Positions 1 to 10,599 of a DNA stretch of 64,000 nucleotides are shown here, piece after piece. The translations under genes were made by a program, and so were the position numbers. This DNA comes from Gordionus sp. m RMFG-2023 (Eukaryota; Nematomorpha; Gordioida; Chordodea; Parachordodidae): contig NC_088779.1 in assembly GCF_954871325.1 (NCBI RefSeq), positions 15,378,846-15,442,845 on the forward strand, in the 5' to 3' direction. Every line of letters starts with the position of its first letter. The first letter of the stretch is position 1. The notes beneath the pieces were generated by a model that was not told where the DNA came from, did not search any database, and saw nothing but the letters and a program-made list of their open reading frames with translations.

Positions 1-800
1 AGATTTTCTTCATTAAATCCAGTTGCCCTAGCCATAGGTATACCTAAAATAAAAATGTCAAATAAAATATATAATTATTTAATTATAAATTTAAAATTTT
101 GCAACATAAAATTTAGAAAATCTCTTTACCATTACCATTTAGATTTTTATTTGCAAAATCTCTATTATTAAATTTAGCTAAAATTATATTTTATTGTTTA
201 AAATTATATAAAATTAATACAATAATACTATACTTCATCATAATTTTAATCAATCTGAAATATAAGATCATTTTACAAATTACATTTAATAAAAATATTT
301 ACATAATTTCTATTATTAAATTTTGCTAAAAATTGATTTTATTGTTTAAAAATTACATAAAATTATTGTGATTATTTCTTAAAAATAAGACAAATAATGT
401 AGATAAATTTACCAGTAAGTTGGCTAGTGATCCTTGTTGATTTACAATTTTCATATACCTTAATAGCCTAATTAGATTATAATATTAATTCATCAAATTT
501 TAATATACTTCTAAATAATTATAAATATTAAATGATAGACCCTTATTAATTTTTTTGGATTTGTATTTTCGCACCATATAGAATAATGTAATAATTACTA
601 AAAAAAATCATTCAAATAGATTGACATGAATGGTTTAGCAAGCCCCGCTAGTTCTAAATTTACTAATCATGATTGAAATATTATATAGACATAATAGATA
701 TTCATAAAACTTTCCCAAATTATAGAAGAGTGTTTAAACTTTGCCATAAAAATTAATTTACATATAAATGATTAAATATTTAAATAAAAATTAAAATTCT
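1..800. other. A+T-rich stretch without a gene; one short internal duplication
   Basis: No reading frame with recognisable content is seen on either strand. A block of about 58 bases at 159-216 recurs in diverged form at 308-365 (both run from TATTATTAAATTT to TAAAATTA), so the stretch holds an old short tandem duplication. The rest is simple A+T-rich sequence. Confidence 0.5.
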
Positions 801-805
801 ATCAT

Positions 806-1236
806 TGTTGTAAATGTTAGATTTAATTTGCATAAAAAATTCTTTTGGATTTTGTTGTACTTAATTTGCATAAAGAATTCTTTTGGATTTATTATTATAA
901 CGCGTGATAAAAATATTATATTTGAATAGTTATGAATATTAGTTTTAAGAAGATTGAAAAGAGTATAAAAAGGCCAATTTTTACCATACAAAAAGATCTT
1001 TTATAATTATTAACTTTTTGTATTTTATTTTTTATTAATCTTTTTTATTATTTTTACTTTTATAAATTTGTTAATTTGATAATGTTATAATTTTGAATAA
1101 AGAGATAAATTGATTTCGTGATTCCTAATTATTATTAATTTCTTTATATATATATATATATGTTTTCTCTTTTTATATTTAGGTTTTGATTCACAATGAC
1201 AAATCGCCTCACTGTGATAATCTCCGCATTGTGACA
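806..1236 (+). repeat. Left LTR of the 806-3669 element
   Basis: The 431-bp repeat has TG...CA ends. Near its start it carries two copies of a ~38-bp unit containing AATTTGCATAAAGAATTC; the right LTR carries three. A TATA-like stretch (GAGTATAAAAAGG) near 961-973 is a plausible promoter, inferred from motif and position only. Confidence 0.85.
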
Positions 1237-3190
1237 ATGGTGTTGGAGAGAGGAGGCGACAGTACCATTACAACTTTCAGTCTAATGCCAACCAAACTCC
1301 ATACAAAAGAAAGAAATTCAAAACGGAAAAGGGGTAAGAAAAATATGAATTTGACAAGATGATATTTAAAATGTAGGTTGAAAAAGAGAAATTATTTTGA
1401 TAAGATTAGGTTTATGTAGGAATATAAAATCTAAAATTAAAGACAAAGGTAACATTCATAGTAGATAAGATATAATTGTGTTTAGTTATTTAAAGGTGAT
1501 AATTAGGAATTTTATATTTAGAAGTTACTGGTAAACTAAAAACCATTGGAATTTGAAACTAATAAAGACTATGATATTTTAGATTTTAGAATTATTATTA
1601 ATTGATCACTAGAAATAATTATGACATAGAAAAAGAAACATAAATTGCGAAAGTTAATATTAAACTAATAATTTGCTAAGATATAATAACTAAAAAATTC
1701 GGTGAATAAGATTAGAATATAACTTTATTGTTAGGAAATAGTTGATTAAATTCTTATTGAAGATTTACGTTTAACTTTTATTTTAAGGGCTGCGAGAGAT
1801 AAAACAGCCTTAAGGATTAATGTGAATGTAGTATATTAGGTTGTAGATTAACCAAAAATCTTCATAAAGAGAAACGGCTTTCGTCATTAGAAAATTTATG
1901 CCGCAATCGAACTCAATTAGAGATCGGATTTTTATTTTTTTGAATCATAAATAAGATTTGAGATCAATTATGCAACATTATTCTAATAATAACAGAAAGA
2001 AAAACATGCTTTAGAAATATACATATCAGTTTTCAACAACGGTTGTGCGAAAAATTATAATGATTAGATTTCATAAGTTCTTCAAAGACGTGGGGTGAAA
2101 ATCATAGTGGTTAGAGTTAAAGGGTTGTTCATAAACGTTAGTATGAAAACTTTTATGATTAGATGTCATTGATTTCTCAACAACGTATGTATGAAAAGAG
2201 ATTTATATATTTCAGCAGTTTTTTTTAAAGACTTGAGTGTCAAAGAGTACATGAGGAAATAATTTTTTTAAAAGATAGATTTTGATATATATTTTAGAAT
2301 AGGATTTTTAGATATAAATTTAGTATAGACATAGCTGAAAAGAAGAAGAGGATCAATAGCTAAAGGATGAGTACAAGTAAATTTTTCAATGAAAATATGG
2401 GTCTAGGCTTCATTAAGGGGAGAGGGGTGATAGAATTTGATATATTTTTATAATTTATTATATATATTTTTGTTACGTATTATAAATGTAAGATTTAGTA
2501 TAATTTACGCCATTTATTAAAGGCAGGATTAGTTTAGAGGAGTTAAATGTAGACATTAGGATGAAGTTGGTATATTTATATATTTTATTAGTATAATTGT
2601 ATTAGGTAGTTTATATGAGAATAAATATAAAAAGTGATAAAATATTTCAGAAGTTATTTAAATAGATTATTTTAGAAGATTAGATGTGATTACCCGATAT
2701 CTCAGCAAGGGCAAACTGTCGTAGAAGACCCGGAAGTCTAAAAGATAGATACGATTACAAGAATTAGAGGCAACAACCAATCAATTACAAAAGAATGATA
2801 GGAAACTTACAAGAGAATGATAGGAAACAAGCTACGATAAATTGTAAAAAAGATTAAGACAGACTAGCAAAAAACAAGAGAGGAAAAGAAACTGGATGTC
2901 ATCGATAATCGTTCGTCAATCGTGGATAGTGGAAAACAGGGGTGTATCAAGTTCGTCAGTGGCCTACAGAGATAAAAAGCTGATCGTTTCACAGGGTGAC
3001 AAGCGACAGAAGATAGAATCCAAAAATTTCAAGCGACAATCGGGTACAAACGGTCGTTCGAAACTAAGAATACTAGACAAGAGTCAGCCTTCGTTAGAAC
3101 TTAGAAGACAGCAAAGATTAAGAAGAATAAGTCGAGATCGAAAGAAGATAGATCATTCGCAGAATGTTGGGTCTAATTTTAGTAGGGAGG

Positions 3191-3669
3191 TGTTGTAAAT
3201 GTTAGATTTAATTTGCATAAAGAATTCTTTTGGATTTTGTTGTACTTAATTTGCATAAAGAATTCTTTTGGATTTTGTTGTACTTAATTTGCATAAAGAA
3301 TTCTTTTGGATTTATTATTATAACGCGTGATAAAAATATTATATTTGAATAGTTATGAATATTAGTTTTAAGAAGATTGAAAAGAGTATAAAAAGGCCAA
3401 TTTTTACCATACAAAAAGATCTTTTATAATTATTAACTTTTTGTATTTTATTTTTTATTAATCTTTTTTATTATTTTTACTTTTATAAATTTGTTAATTT
3501 GATAATGTTATAATTTTGAATAAAGAGATAAATTGATTTCATGATTTCGTGATTCCTAATTATTATTAATTTCTTTATATATATATATATATATGTTTTC
3601 TCTTTTTATGTTTAGGTTTTTATTCACAATGACAAATCGCCTCATTGTGACAATCTCCGCATTGTGACA
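3191..3669 (+). repeat. Right LTR of the 806-3669 element
   Basis: This 479-bp repeat matches 806-1236 almost base for base. The extra length comes from a third ~38-bp unit, a small local duplication around GATTTCATGATTTCGTGATT, and a longer TA run. Confidence 0.85.
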
Positions 3670-3674
3670 ATCAT

Positions 3675-6200
3675 GTAAAAATCTTTTGAAAATTTTATCA
3701 AAATTTTATTTCTTAAATAAAATTTTTAATAATTAATTATTTCAAAAGATTTTTTGTCTATAGATGTAAACTAATAAAAACTATATTAGAATAAAATTTT
3801 AACCTTCTGGTGTATTTAATTTTAAAATGAGATTAAATGGTTTACCAAGCCCCGGGACTTACCTAACCCCAGTCTCCCCTACGTCATTCGTAACTTTATT
3901 GAAAATTGAAAAGTAAATAATTTTATTACTTAAATATTTATAGATTATAATAAAAACAATATTCATAATTATAAAAGAAATGTTTAAAAAAATGAACCAT
4001 TAAATTTTGCTATAATTTATCCTTTTTAAAAAGTATTTAGATTGAAAGATGTTTGAGAATATAAAATAAAATTAAGTTCAAGCTATTAAAACTCATATAA
4101 AAAGGATACAATTGATTAATCGCAAAACACCCTAATTATTTAAAAATAAGCGATTTGAATCAAAATTTAAATTACATATCATATTTAATCAAAATATTTA
4201 AATTAAAAAAATTTAATTTAAAATAACAAATTACACTAGTAATCCCTAGTTGGGTAAAAGCTTTTGACATAGTATAAATAACTGCTGATCTCATTGTAAT
4301 ATTGAAAAATTATTTAATAATCTGATTTAAAAAATCTACACACCTTTTTAAACATATTTTAATCTCTTTATAATAAAAAAATAAAATATAAGTTTGAAAA
4401 ATTAAAAAATTACATATTAAAATCACAAGTATCGCCGACATTGGAATTAGAACGTTTAAATAAAAAACTAATTTTCCTACCTTTTCAATACCTAACCGAT
4501 TCCTAAGCTTCGTGAACAGCTCCAAACGATGAGAATAGTTTCGACTGAAGCGGATGCCGAGGATGCAGTAAATAGTTGTTTTACTATTTTTAGAATACTT
4601 ACATCATTAATCAAATTTTATTGGGCCATCCACCATTTAATTAGATTTACTTTATTTACTAAAATATTGATGCCTGAAACTTTACCAAGATGGATAAAAT
4701 ATCTCTGCTTGGATACAAAAGCCTGTCTTATTATTTTCTAAGACTATCAACAGACTGCTCAATATCCGACCTATGCGTTCTTCCAGATAAATACATATAT
4801 TCTGACCTCAAGCTTTGGGGTGCCAATTAGTTTTACTAAGTGTTATTTAGAATTAAATATAAAAATTAAATCCTTTTAATAAAAGTCAATCGTATTTCGG
4901 GAATAAGTTAAAAAGTTTAAATATAAAAATAAATGTTTTTAATAAGGGTTTATAAAAGAGATTTTTTAATATTCCTTCTTAAAATTTATGTGATTTTTGA
5001 CTAAAAATATAAATATATAACAGCTCCTAAATTAATGACTATTTTATTCCTAGCAAAGTAAAGGAAAAAAAAGGAACTAATAAAAATTGAATGTTAACTA
5101 AAAATAAAAATTAGTATGAATAATTTACTTTTACTTTTTTTATATAAACTAGTTAGGTATTCTTTTTAACGTGAGATATAAATGGTTTTAAAATGGAAAT
5201 AGGAGGTGAAATGAATACAATTTTTAAATATATTATACTTTTTTACTATATAATATTACTAGTAGTTTTAAAGTATTTGACTAAGGCAAATTCAGGTTTA
5301 TAATTTCTGACCTAGCTTGGATTCATATAAAAACTATTTTTGGCCCTACCCAGATTGATAAAAAAAATTCAGGTCGGGCTTTTATTTTTAACATTTATAC
5401 AGCCTGGCCCATATTAGAGGCTCTACTTTGGTCCAAGCCTTCAGATCTCTTATATTCGTTAATGATAAAATAAAGATTAAGAATTAAGATTTATCTTGAT
5501 TTTTTCATAACCTTTTTTAAAAAGATGGCAGTCAAGTATAAAATTTAAAATGAATTTTTATTTCTTAGAAGAGAAGAGAACCATAAAGAAGAAAACATTT
5601 ATAAAAATTAAATATCAGTATGAAAAAGGTTAATGAAGCAAAAGAGAGGTGGAAAATATTTTTATTATTTTATAAAAATAAAAGGTTTAAAAAAACTCTT
5701 TTGTAAAATTTTAAAAATATTTTGCAAGAAAATTATTTAACAAATCCATAGAGGATTGAATAATTTGGTATCAGGAAAAAATAAAAGGTATTGGCCAATA
5801 CCAACTTTGATAGAATTCCATGATCTATTTAAAAATGGATAAAACTTGATACGAAAGTTAGATAGATTGCATATTTACGAAAAATCTAAATTTTAATTCC
5901 CTAGCTCAAATATATCCCGAGTTATGGGTCTTCATAGTTCATCTAAAAATACTCAAGTTATTTGTCTTAATCAAATTATATATCGTTTTGTAAGCACCAA
6001 AAATTCTCCCTAAAATGCAAATATTTAAAATATCGTTGTATTTCCGGTAAAACAAAAATACATGAATTACCAAAATATTTAAATATTTAAGTTAAAAAAA
6101 ATTTATGAAGAAAATAAGAATTTAAATTTTATTTAGTATTATAATTTTCGGAATAAAAAAAATAGGGCGATCTAATTTTCTTTTTATTGGGGTTTAAAAA
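3675..6200. other. Gene-free A+T-rich stretch with a faint decayed short repeat
   Basis: No supported gene. Around 5283-5460 there is a patch with GGTTTATAATTTCTGACC at one side and CAGCCTGGCCCATATTAGAGG at the other. It recalls, in worn form, the GC-rich short elements at 28361, 53825 and 57490, but the match is weak. The rest is simple sequence. Confidence 0.35.
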
Positions 6201-6204
6201 ATTA

Positions 6205-6300
6205 GTTATGTTAAAGTTACTTTTGAAACATAACTAGTTACAGTTACTAGTTACATTGGCAAAAATATAACTAGTTATTAGTTACAGTTATTTTTCAAAA
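6205..6300 (-). repeat. hAT right end with TAACTAGTTA subterminal repeats
   Basis: TAACTAGTTA and TAACTAGTAACTG variants recur several times beside a TTATGTTAAAGTTAC terminus. Clusters of short palindromic motifs near the ends are the usual transposase-binding arrangement in hAT elements. Confidence 0.75.
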
Positions 6301-6470
6301 CTACATAAATCAAAAGTAATGGAACAGAATTTTGGACCAGCATCAATCAGGTTTAAAATATGTGCCTTTATAGAACAATAAACATCATCAAGTGCTCCCC
6401 GACTAATAGTTGTCCTATTAGGCAATTCTGATGAGGAATCAATTATCTTATATTTCAATTTTTCAGGCAA
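6300..6470 (-). pseudogene. hAT transposase fragment, catalytic region
   Basis: The minus strand reads MPEKLKYKIIDSSSELPNRT and then, after a gap, DAGPKFCSITFDLCS. The SITFDLCS part corresponds to the conserved hAT block around the first catalytic aspartate (usually TFDLWT or TDLWS). The same block occurs diverged on the plus strand at about 17105-17260 (IDSSSELPDKITFSW, then SITFNLSRD). The fragment runs straight into the subterminal repeats of the element end, so the rest of the catalytic domain and the C-terminal dimerisation domain have been deleted. It cannot make an active enzyme. Confidence 0.65.
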
Positions 6471-6659
6471 TTTATTTTTTAATAATCATTTTATTTAAAT
6501 TTTAAACCTTTAGAAAATCTGTCATCCCATTATTGCTTATAGAATCAAATGGCTATAAATCTAAGCAGCACATCAAAACATAATTTCGCCCTATTAGAAA
6601 AAAGATATTTAAAAAAGAGAAACAAATAAAAAATTTGATTTAGTTTTGAACTTTCAAAA

Positions 6660-7275
6660 TAAAGTTTTACATAATTTAATAAAATATATTTTTAGTTTAT
6701 TCATTAAAAAGATCTCAAAATAGAGCTGACAATAAACAAACTAAAAATTTAGTTGTTTTAAAGTTTTACATAATTATTTTAATAAATTTAAATTATACAT
6801 TAAGTTTATGCATTAAAAGGATCTCAAAATAGAGCTGACAATTAACAAACTAAAAAATTAGTTGTTTTAAAGTTTTACATAATTATTTTAATAAATTTAA
6901 ATTATGCATTAAAAGGATCTCAAAATAGAGCTGACAATAAACAAACTAAAAATTTAGTTGTTTTAAAGTTTTACATAATTATTTTAATAAATTATATATT
7001 AAGTTTATACATTAAAAAGATCTCAAAATAGAGCTGACAATAAACAAACTAAAAATTTAGTTGTTTTAAAGTTTTACATAATTATTTTATTAATTTAAAT
7101 TATACATAAGTTTATGCATTGGATCTCAAAATAGAGCTGACAATAAACAAACTAAAAATTTAGTTGTTTTAAAGTTTTACATAATTATTTTAATATATTA
7201 TATATTAAGTTTGTACATTAAAAAGTTCTCAAAATAAGAGCTGACAAAACAAACTAAAAAATTTAGTTGTTTTGA
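6660..7275. repeat. Tandem array, six ~100-bp units with an internal palindrome
   Basis: Six successive units carry AAGTTTTACATAATTATTTT, a variable A+T-rich part, GATCTCAAAATAGAGCTGAC, and AAACTAAAAATTTAGTTGTTTT. The last part holds the near-palindrome AACTAAAAATTTAGTT. The units differ by small deletions of the variable part. The array sits between two coding pieces of the surrounding hAT, so it arose or was captured inside the transposon. Confidence 0.85.
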
Positions 7276-7349
7276 ACAAATAGAGCTTAATAAAATTAAT
7301 TTAACAAACCAGTTAAAAATTTAAAATGAATATTAATAAACATTAATAC

Positions 7350-7513
7350 TAACCTAAGAGCCATTTTTTATCTTTTATATTCTTGCTACATGTTAGCGTT
7401 GGCTTTAGAAACATTTTTAGCGATTGAATGGATTTATTATTATTAGTTTTTTCTGATATTTTACGCACATTAATTAAGTGACGAGAAAGGTTTGCTATAA
7501 CATTTGATATCAT
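7350..7513 (-). pseudogene. hAT transposase fragment following the BED finger
   Basis: On the minus strand one frame reads MISNVIANLSRHLINVRK and continues to MFLKPTLTCSKN and WLLG before a stop. NLSRH is the histidine half expected of a BED finger whose cysteines lie in the piece at 7565-7720. The sequence between the pieces starts with GTAATT and ends with TTTTAG on the minus strand, so an intron is likely, although the phase does not join cleanly as read. This is a decayed exon. Confidence 0.5.
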
Positions 7514-7564
7514 AACTAAAATATAAATTATACATAAATATAAGTCTAAAATTAAAATAAATTA

Positions 7565-7720
7565 CTGTGAAAATGGATTATTTTTATCCGAATCTTCTTC
7601 ATCTTTTTTCCCCAATTTTAAACAAGGTTCACAATAAATATAATCAGGCATTATCATGCTTTTCTTATTCTCATTCTTCAAAATAAGATTTCCAAAGTAC
7701 TTCCACACATAACTTGATTT
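7565..7720 (-). pseudogene. hAT transposase N-terminal piece with BED zinc finger half
   Basis: The minus strand reads KSSYVWKYFGNLILKN, then MPDYIYCEPCLKLGK, then a short acidic linker. VWKYF followed by a C-x2-C pair (CEPC) is the BED zinc-finger signature found at the N-terminus of many hAT transposases, where it binds transposon ends. The partner histidines appear to lie in the next piece (7350-7513). No start codon in a convincing context was found. Confidence 0.6.
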
Positions 7721-7965
7721 TTGATTAGTAGAGAGTTGTTATTTCATAATTGTATATAGGGTGGTTTAAAACTCGCAAATCCATAAAAATAATTAATATA
7801 GCCGAAATGAATATGGTGTATGAATGAATGTAAATGATATACACTATTCTATTATATAAAGCAATAGAATACAATTCATGTTTTATTATATTAATGTTAA
7901 TATTCAAATTTAAATAATAATAATTTAATATATAAATATAATTAAACAACATTCTAAATATTATA

Positions 7966-8046
7966 CACGCCGTGCCACCGCCATAAGAAAAATCGGCGGC
8001 TAGCCTGCTCCCGCCGCTGATCTCAATCGGCGGCTGTTCCGGCGTG
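7966..8046. repeat. GC-rich 81-bp inverted repeat island
   Basis: This GC-rich patch lies in otherwise very A+T-rich DNA. It begins CACGCCG and ends CGGCGTG, and inside it CGGCGG and CCGCCG are also arranged to pair, so the whole patch can fold on itself. No coding content. It could be a relic of a miniature inverted-repeat element or of a longer element's ends. Confidence 0.5.
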
Positions 8047-8636
8047 AATAAAATTGCCGTCGACGCACAGGTATACTTTAGACCAAAATTTTTTGAATTT
8101 GAAATTCGTTAAAAGTTCCCACCAAATTTTGAAAGTCAATAACTTAGGATATATCAGAGCTAGAGCATTAAAATTTTGATTTATATAAAATATACAATCA
8201 TTTAACCTTCATGCCAAGTTTCATATATTTTAAAAATAATTGTCCAAAAATCATGTTATTTCAGTAGATTTATGATGGAATTACTCATCGTTATTAATAA
8301 TGCTGTTTATTTTTGAATCCAATCAAATAAATATGAATTGCAAATTATTTGTTCTGTTTGTTAATAAAAAAATTATTTGATCAAATTATTTAAATAATTA
8401 ATTCGTTTTAATTATACAAATAATTTAATCAAATATTTAGATAATTATTAATATGTTTTGCATTAAAATTTATAATTTGCCAACCATTCATTCTTACAAG
8501 CGATGTGGTTTTATATATTAGCTACTTGTGGAAGGGTTTTCTCAGTTGGAACCAAGTTGCTATCAAAAAATATGTCTTAAAAAAAGATATAAGAAAAATT
8601 CTTTGCTTTAAAAATCAGTATGTCTTTATTAAGTAA
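8047..8636 (+). pseudogene. Gene-free stretch ending in a small hAT C-terminal remnant
   Basis: Most of the stretch is featureless. Near its end (about 8516-8625) the plus strand reads ATCGRVFSVGTKLLSKNMS. The RVFSVG...LLS arrangement resembles the ER-FS core of the hAT C-terminal dimerisation domain. No element ends could be assigned. The remnant lies just outside the hAT that starts at 8645, so it is probably the target into which that element inserted. Confidence 0.4.
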
Positions 8637-9132
8637 ATTAATATCAGGGTTGGGCAAATTTTCAGAAAATTGCCTTTGGATACAGCAGAGTTGTTAAAGT
8701 ACCGCGCTAACTTTTTTGGTAGCTATAGCTAATAGCGGCTACTTTTTTTGTAATTATTTAATTTTTTAGCGTGCTACTTTTTTTGAAAGTAGCTAAGTAG
8801 CCGCTACTTCGCTACTTTTAAAAAATATAATGAAGGTAAGTATAAACATGAAAATTTAAATATAATATCATAATTAATTATAATTTTTATTATTTATTAT
8901 TTAATTTTGAAATTAAAATATAATAATTTATATTTTCATTTGTATTATAAACCTAAATCACGTGTTAATTTAAAATGTCATCGCCTATGGATATCCAAAT
9001 CTATGAAAGTGATTCAGACAATAATATTAATGAAATGGAAGATAAGGGAAGAAAATGTTCTTATAGCTATAATACAAATTTCCCACTCCCTAGATTTGAA
9101 AATTTTTTAAAATAAATATATAACCAAAACTG

Positions 9133-9221
9133 GTTTCAAATTTATTTGTTTAAAATGTAAAAAAAAATATTTCCCCAAATCAATCCAGTAGCTATAACCT
9201 CAAGAAACACCTAAAGGTAAA
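9133..9221 (+). pseudogene. BED zinc-finger remnant of a hAT transposase
   Basis: One frame reads FKFICLKCKKKYFPKS, and the next frame continues SSSYNLKKHLK. Together these match the BED finger pattern C-x2-C ... H. The switch of frame in between shows a small indel. Upstream, an open frame (MSSPMDIQIYESDSDNNINE from about 8975) may be the transposase N-terminus. Confidence 0.6.
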
Positions 9222-9629
9222 TTGTCATTTTTACATTCTAATAATATTTATTTTATAAGATGTTCATGAGTTTTAAGGAAATGGAGAAACATTAAATATT
9301 TTTGGTATAGGTGACTCTACATCCAAAAAGACTAATTCAATTCAAACCAAATTAATTAATAATGCAAATGACAATATTTCTTAGAAATTGGCTGATAAAG
9401 TTATTGTTGATTTTATAATTTCAGCCAATGTCCTTAGTTGATAATTCATCATTTACCATGATGATTAAAACTCTATTTCCCTGGTACAACAATTTTATGC
9501 CACCAGACACTTATAGTAAATAACTTTAAAATGATGAAAGATGCTCTAATAGTAGAGTTATCAGAGATATCATATATATGTACCACGGGAGTAGTTGAAC
9601 ACATAACAGAAGGTAAAAACTTATTTATA

Positions 9630-9906
9630 TTTAGGTCATTGGCTAGACCCTAGAACTTTAAAAAGAAGATCTGTGGTATTAGCCCTCAAAATGATAATAG
9701 GATGTCAGACATACGATGTACTTGCAAATAAAATTATTGATAATCTATCTAATATTAAAAATATAAGATTAAATACGCCCTTACCCTCAAGTTCTAGTGT
9801 CGAGAGATTTAATAAGGCAAAACTTATACTTTCTGATCGTCGCTCTAGACTTGGGGATGATAATATTGAAATGATTTTATTATTAAAATGCAATAAATTA
9901 CCATAA
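9630..9906 (+). pseudogene. hAT transposase C-terminal dimerisation domain
   Basis: The plus strand reads HWLDP, then KRRSVVLALKMIIGCQTYDV, then PLPSSSSVERFNKAKLILSD and RRSRLGDDNIEMILLLKCN, ending with a stop at 9906. SSSSVER.F.KA..I.SDRRSRL and the final LLLKCN are the hallmark of the hAT C-terminal domain through which transposase subunits multimerise. A stop codon interrupts the frame just before KRRSV, so the longest open part starts at 9673. The domain is almost full length although the catalytic region before it is missing. Confidence 0.85.
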
Positions 9907-10599
9907 ATATTTATTTTTATTACATAAATTTTTTTTATAATCAAAACTAACTATATTTTAATATTTATAAATGTTGATTTTTATATATTTACTATACAAT
10001 AACATTATAAGCAAAAAATAAAAAATTTGTTTGTAAATTTTTTTTATAAACAAATAGCGGTAGCGCGCTACTTTTAAAGTAGCGTTTAACAACTCTGGGA
10101 TACAGATATATTTATTTTATAAAATTTTGTATTTAAGATACAAGATACTTTAGAAAAATTTTATATACAAGATACGTACTTTGTTTAAAAAACATTAAAT
10201 AGATAGCAAAATGTATCAAGCTTTATTTTTAACTATAATATAAATTTATAAAAAATATGAAAATAAATTGCAGAAAATAACAAATTTGTTATATTATAAG
10301 ATAATGAGATATAAATTTTTAAAAATTGTATATTATAATAATGAAAATAGTATCAGAACAAAAAATTAATTAGTAAATATCAATAATCAATAATATGTCA
10401 TTCAGTCTTTGACAATTTGGTCTATTGACTATATTAGGAAAGCTGAATAATCATTCAATGGGGGCAGAGGATGGCAATATTGTGTTAAATTTAATAAATA
10501 TTTCTTTTATATATTTATAACTATTTAACATATTTATATGTATTGTGCTTGTCATCTTTCATAGAATAAGTTGAAATAAGAAAAAATAGGGAAATAAAA

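Larger units (their letters stand above)
806..3669 (+). mobile_element. Short LTR retroelement with little coding sequence (TRIM/LARD-like)
   Basis: Two long direct repeats (806-1236 and 3191-3669) begin TGTTGTAAATG and end CATTGTGACA. They are flanked by the 5-bp duplication ATCAT (801-805 and 3670-3674), the pattern left by retroviral-type integrases. A TGG-starting primer-site-like sequence follows the left LTR at about 1238, and a purine run (AGTAGGGAGG) abuts the right LTR. The ~1.95-kb interior has no recognisable gag, protease, reverse transcriptase or integrase. Only its last ~300 bases carry an open, very basic stretch resembling the tail of a Ty3-type polyprotein. The LTRs are close to identical apart from repeat-number differences, so the insertion looks recent. 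It is a broken or non-autonomous copy that would depend on proteins from a relative. Confidence 0.85.
6202..7725 (-). mobile_element. Decayed hAT transposon on the minus strand
   Basis: Reading the minus strand, there is a BED-type zinc-finger piece (7720-7565), a second coding piece (7513-7350), a block of tandem repeats, a piece of the transposase catalytic region (6470-6300), and then a cluster of TAACTAGTTA-type subterminal repeats ending in a hAT-like terminus at about 6202. That terminus matches the right end of the better-preserved element at 14198-15451, so both belong to one family. The other end and an 8-bp target duplication were not found, so the upper limit is the last recognisable coding base. 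Most of the transposase is missing and replaced by the tandem array. Confidence 0.7.
8686..10097 (+). mobile_element. hAT transposon nested in the outer hAT; internally decayed
   Basis: The ends CAGAGTTGTTAAAGTACCGC and GTAGCGTTTAACAACTCTG form terminal inverted repeats. They are flanked by a perfect 8-bp duplication GGATACAG (8678-8685 and 10098-10105). GTAGC/GCTAC repeats fill the first and last ~150 bases. On the plus strand, pieces of a transposase appear in the correct order: BED finger (about 9133-9221), a linker-helical region (about 9300-9500), then HWLDP and the dimerisation domain (about 9630-9906). At 1.4 kb the element is much shorter than an intact hAT (usually 2.5-4 kb), so the catalytic middle is gone. 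Confidence 0.85.

Noticed and set aside
2896-3198. A host gene for a basic 100-residue protein
   Set aside because: It ends at the purine tract and the right LTR of the element at 806-3669, so it belongs to that fossil.
633-3855. Shared text AATGGTTTASCAAGCCCC at about 631-647 and 3837-3852, on either side of the first LTR element
   Set aside because: The match is short, with no longer similarity around it. A partial match also occurs at 31740-31754, so it may be chance or a worn dispersed repeat.
9705-9944. Minus-strand 79-codon frame
   Set aside because: It is the shadow of the plus-strand hAT dimerisation domain (9630-9906). The minus-strand frame at 14764-15009 is likewise the shadow of the transposase remnant there.
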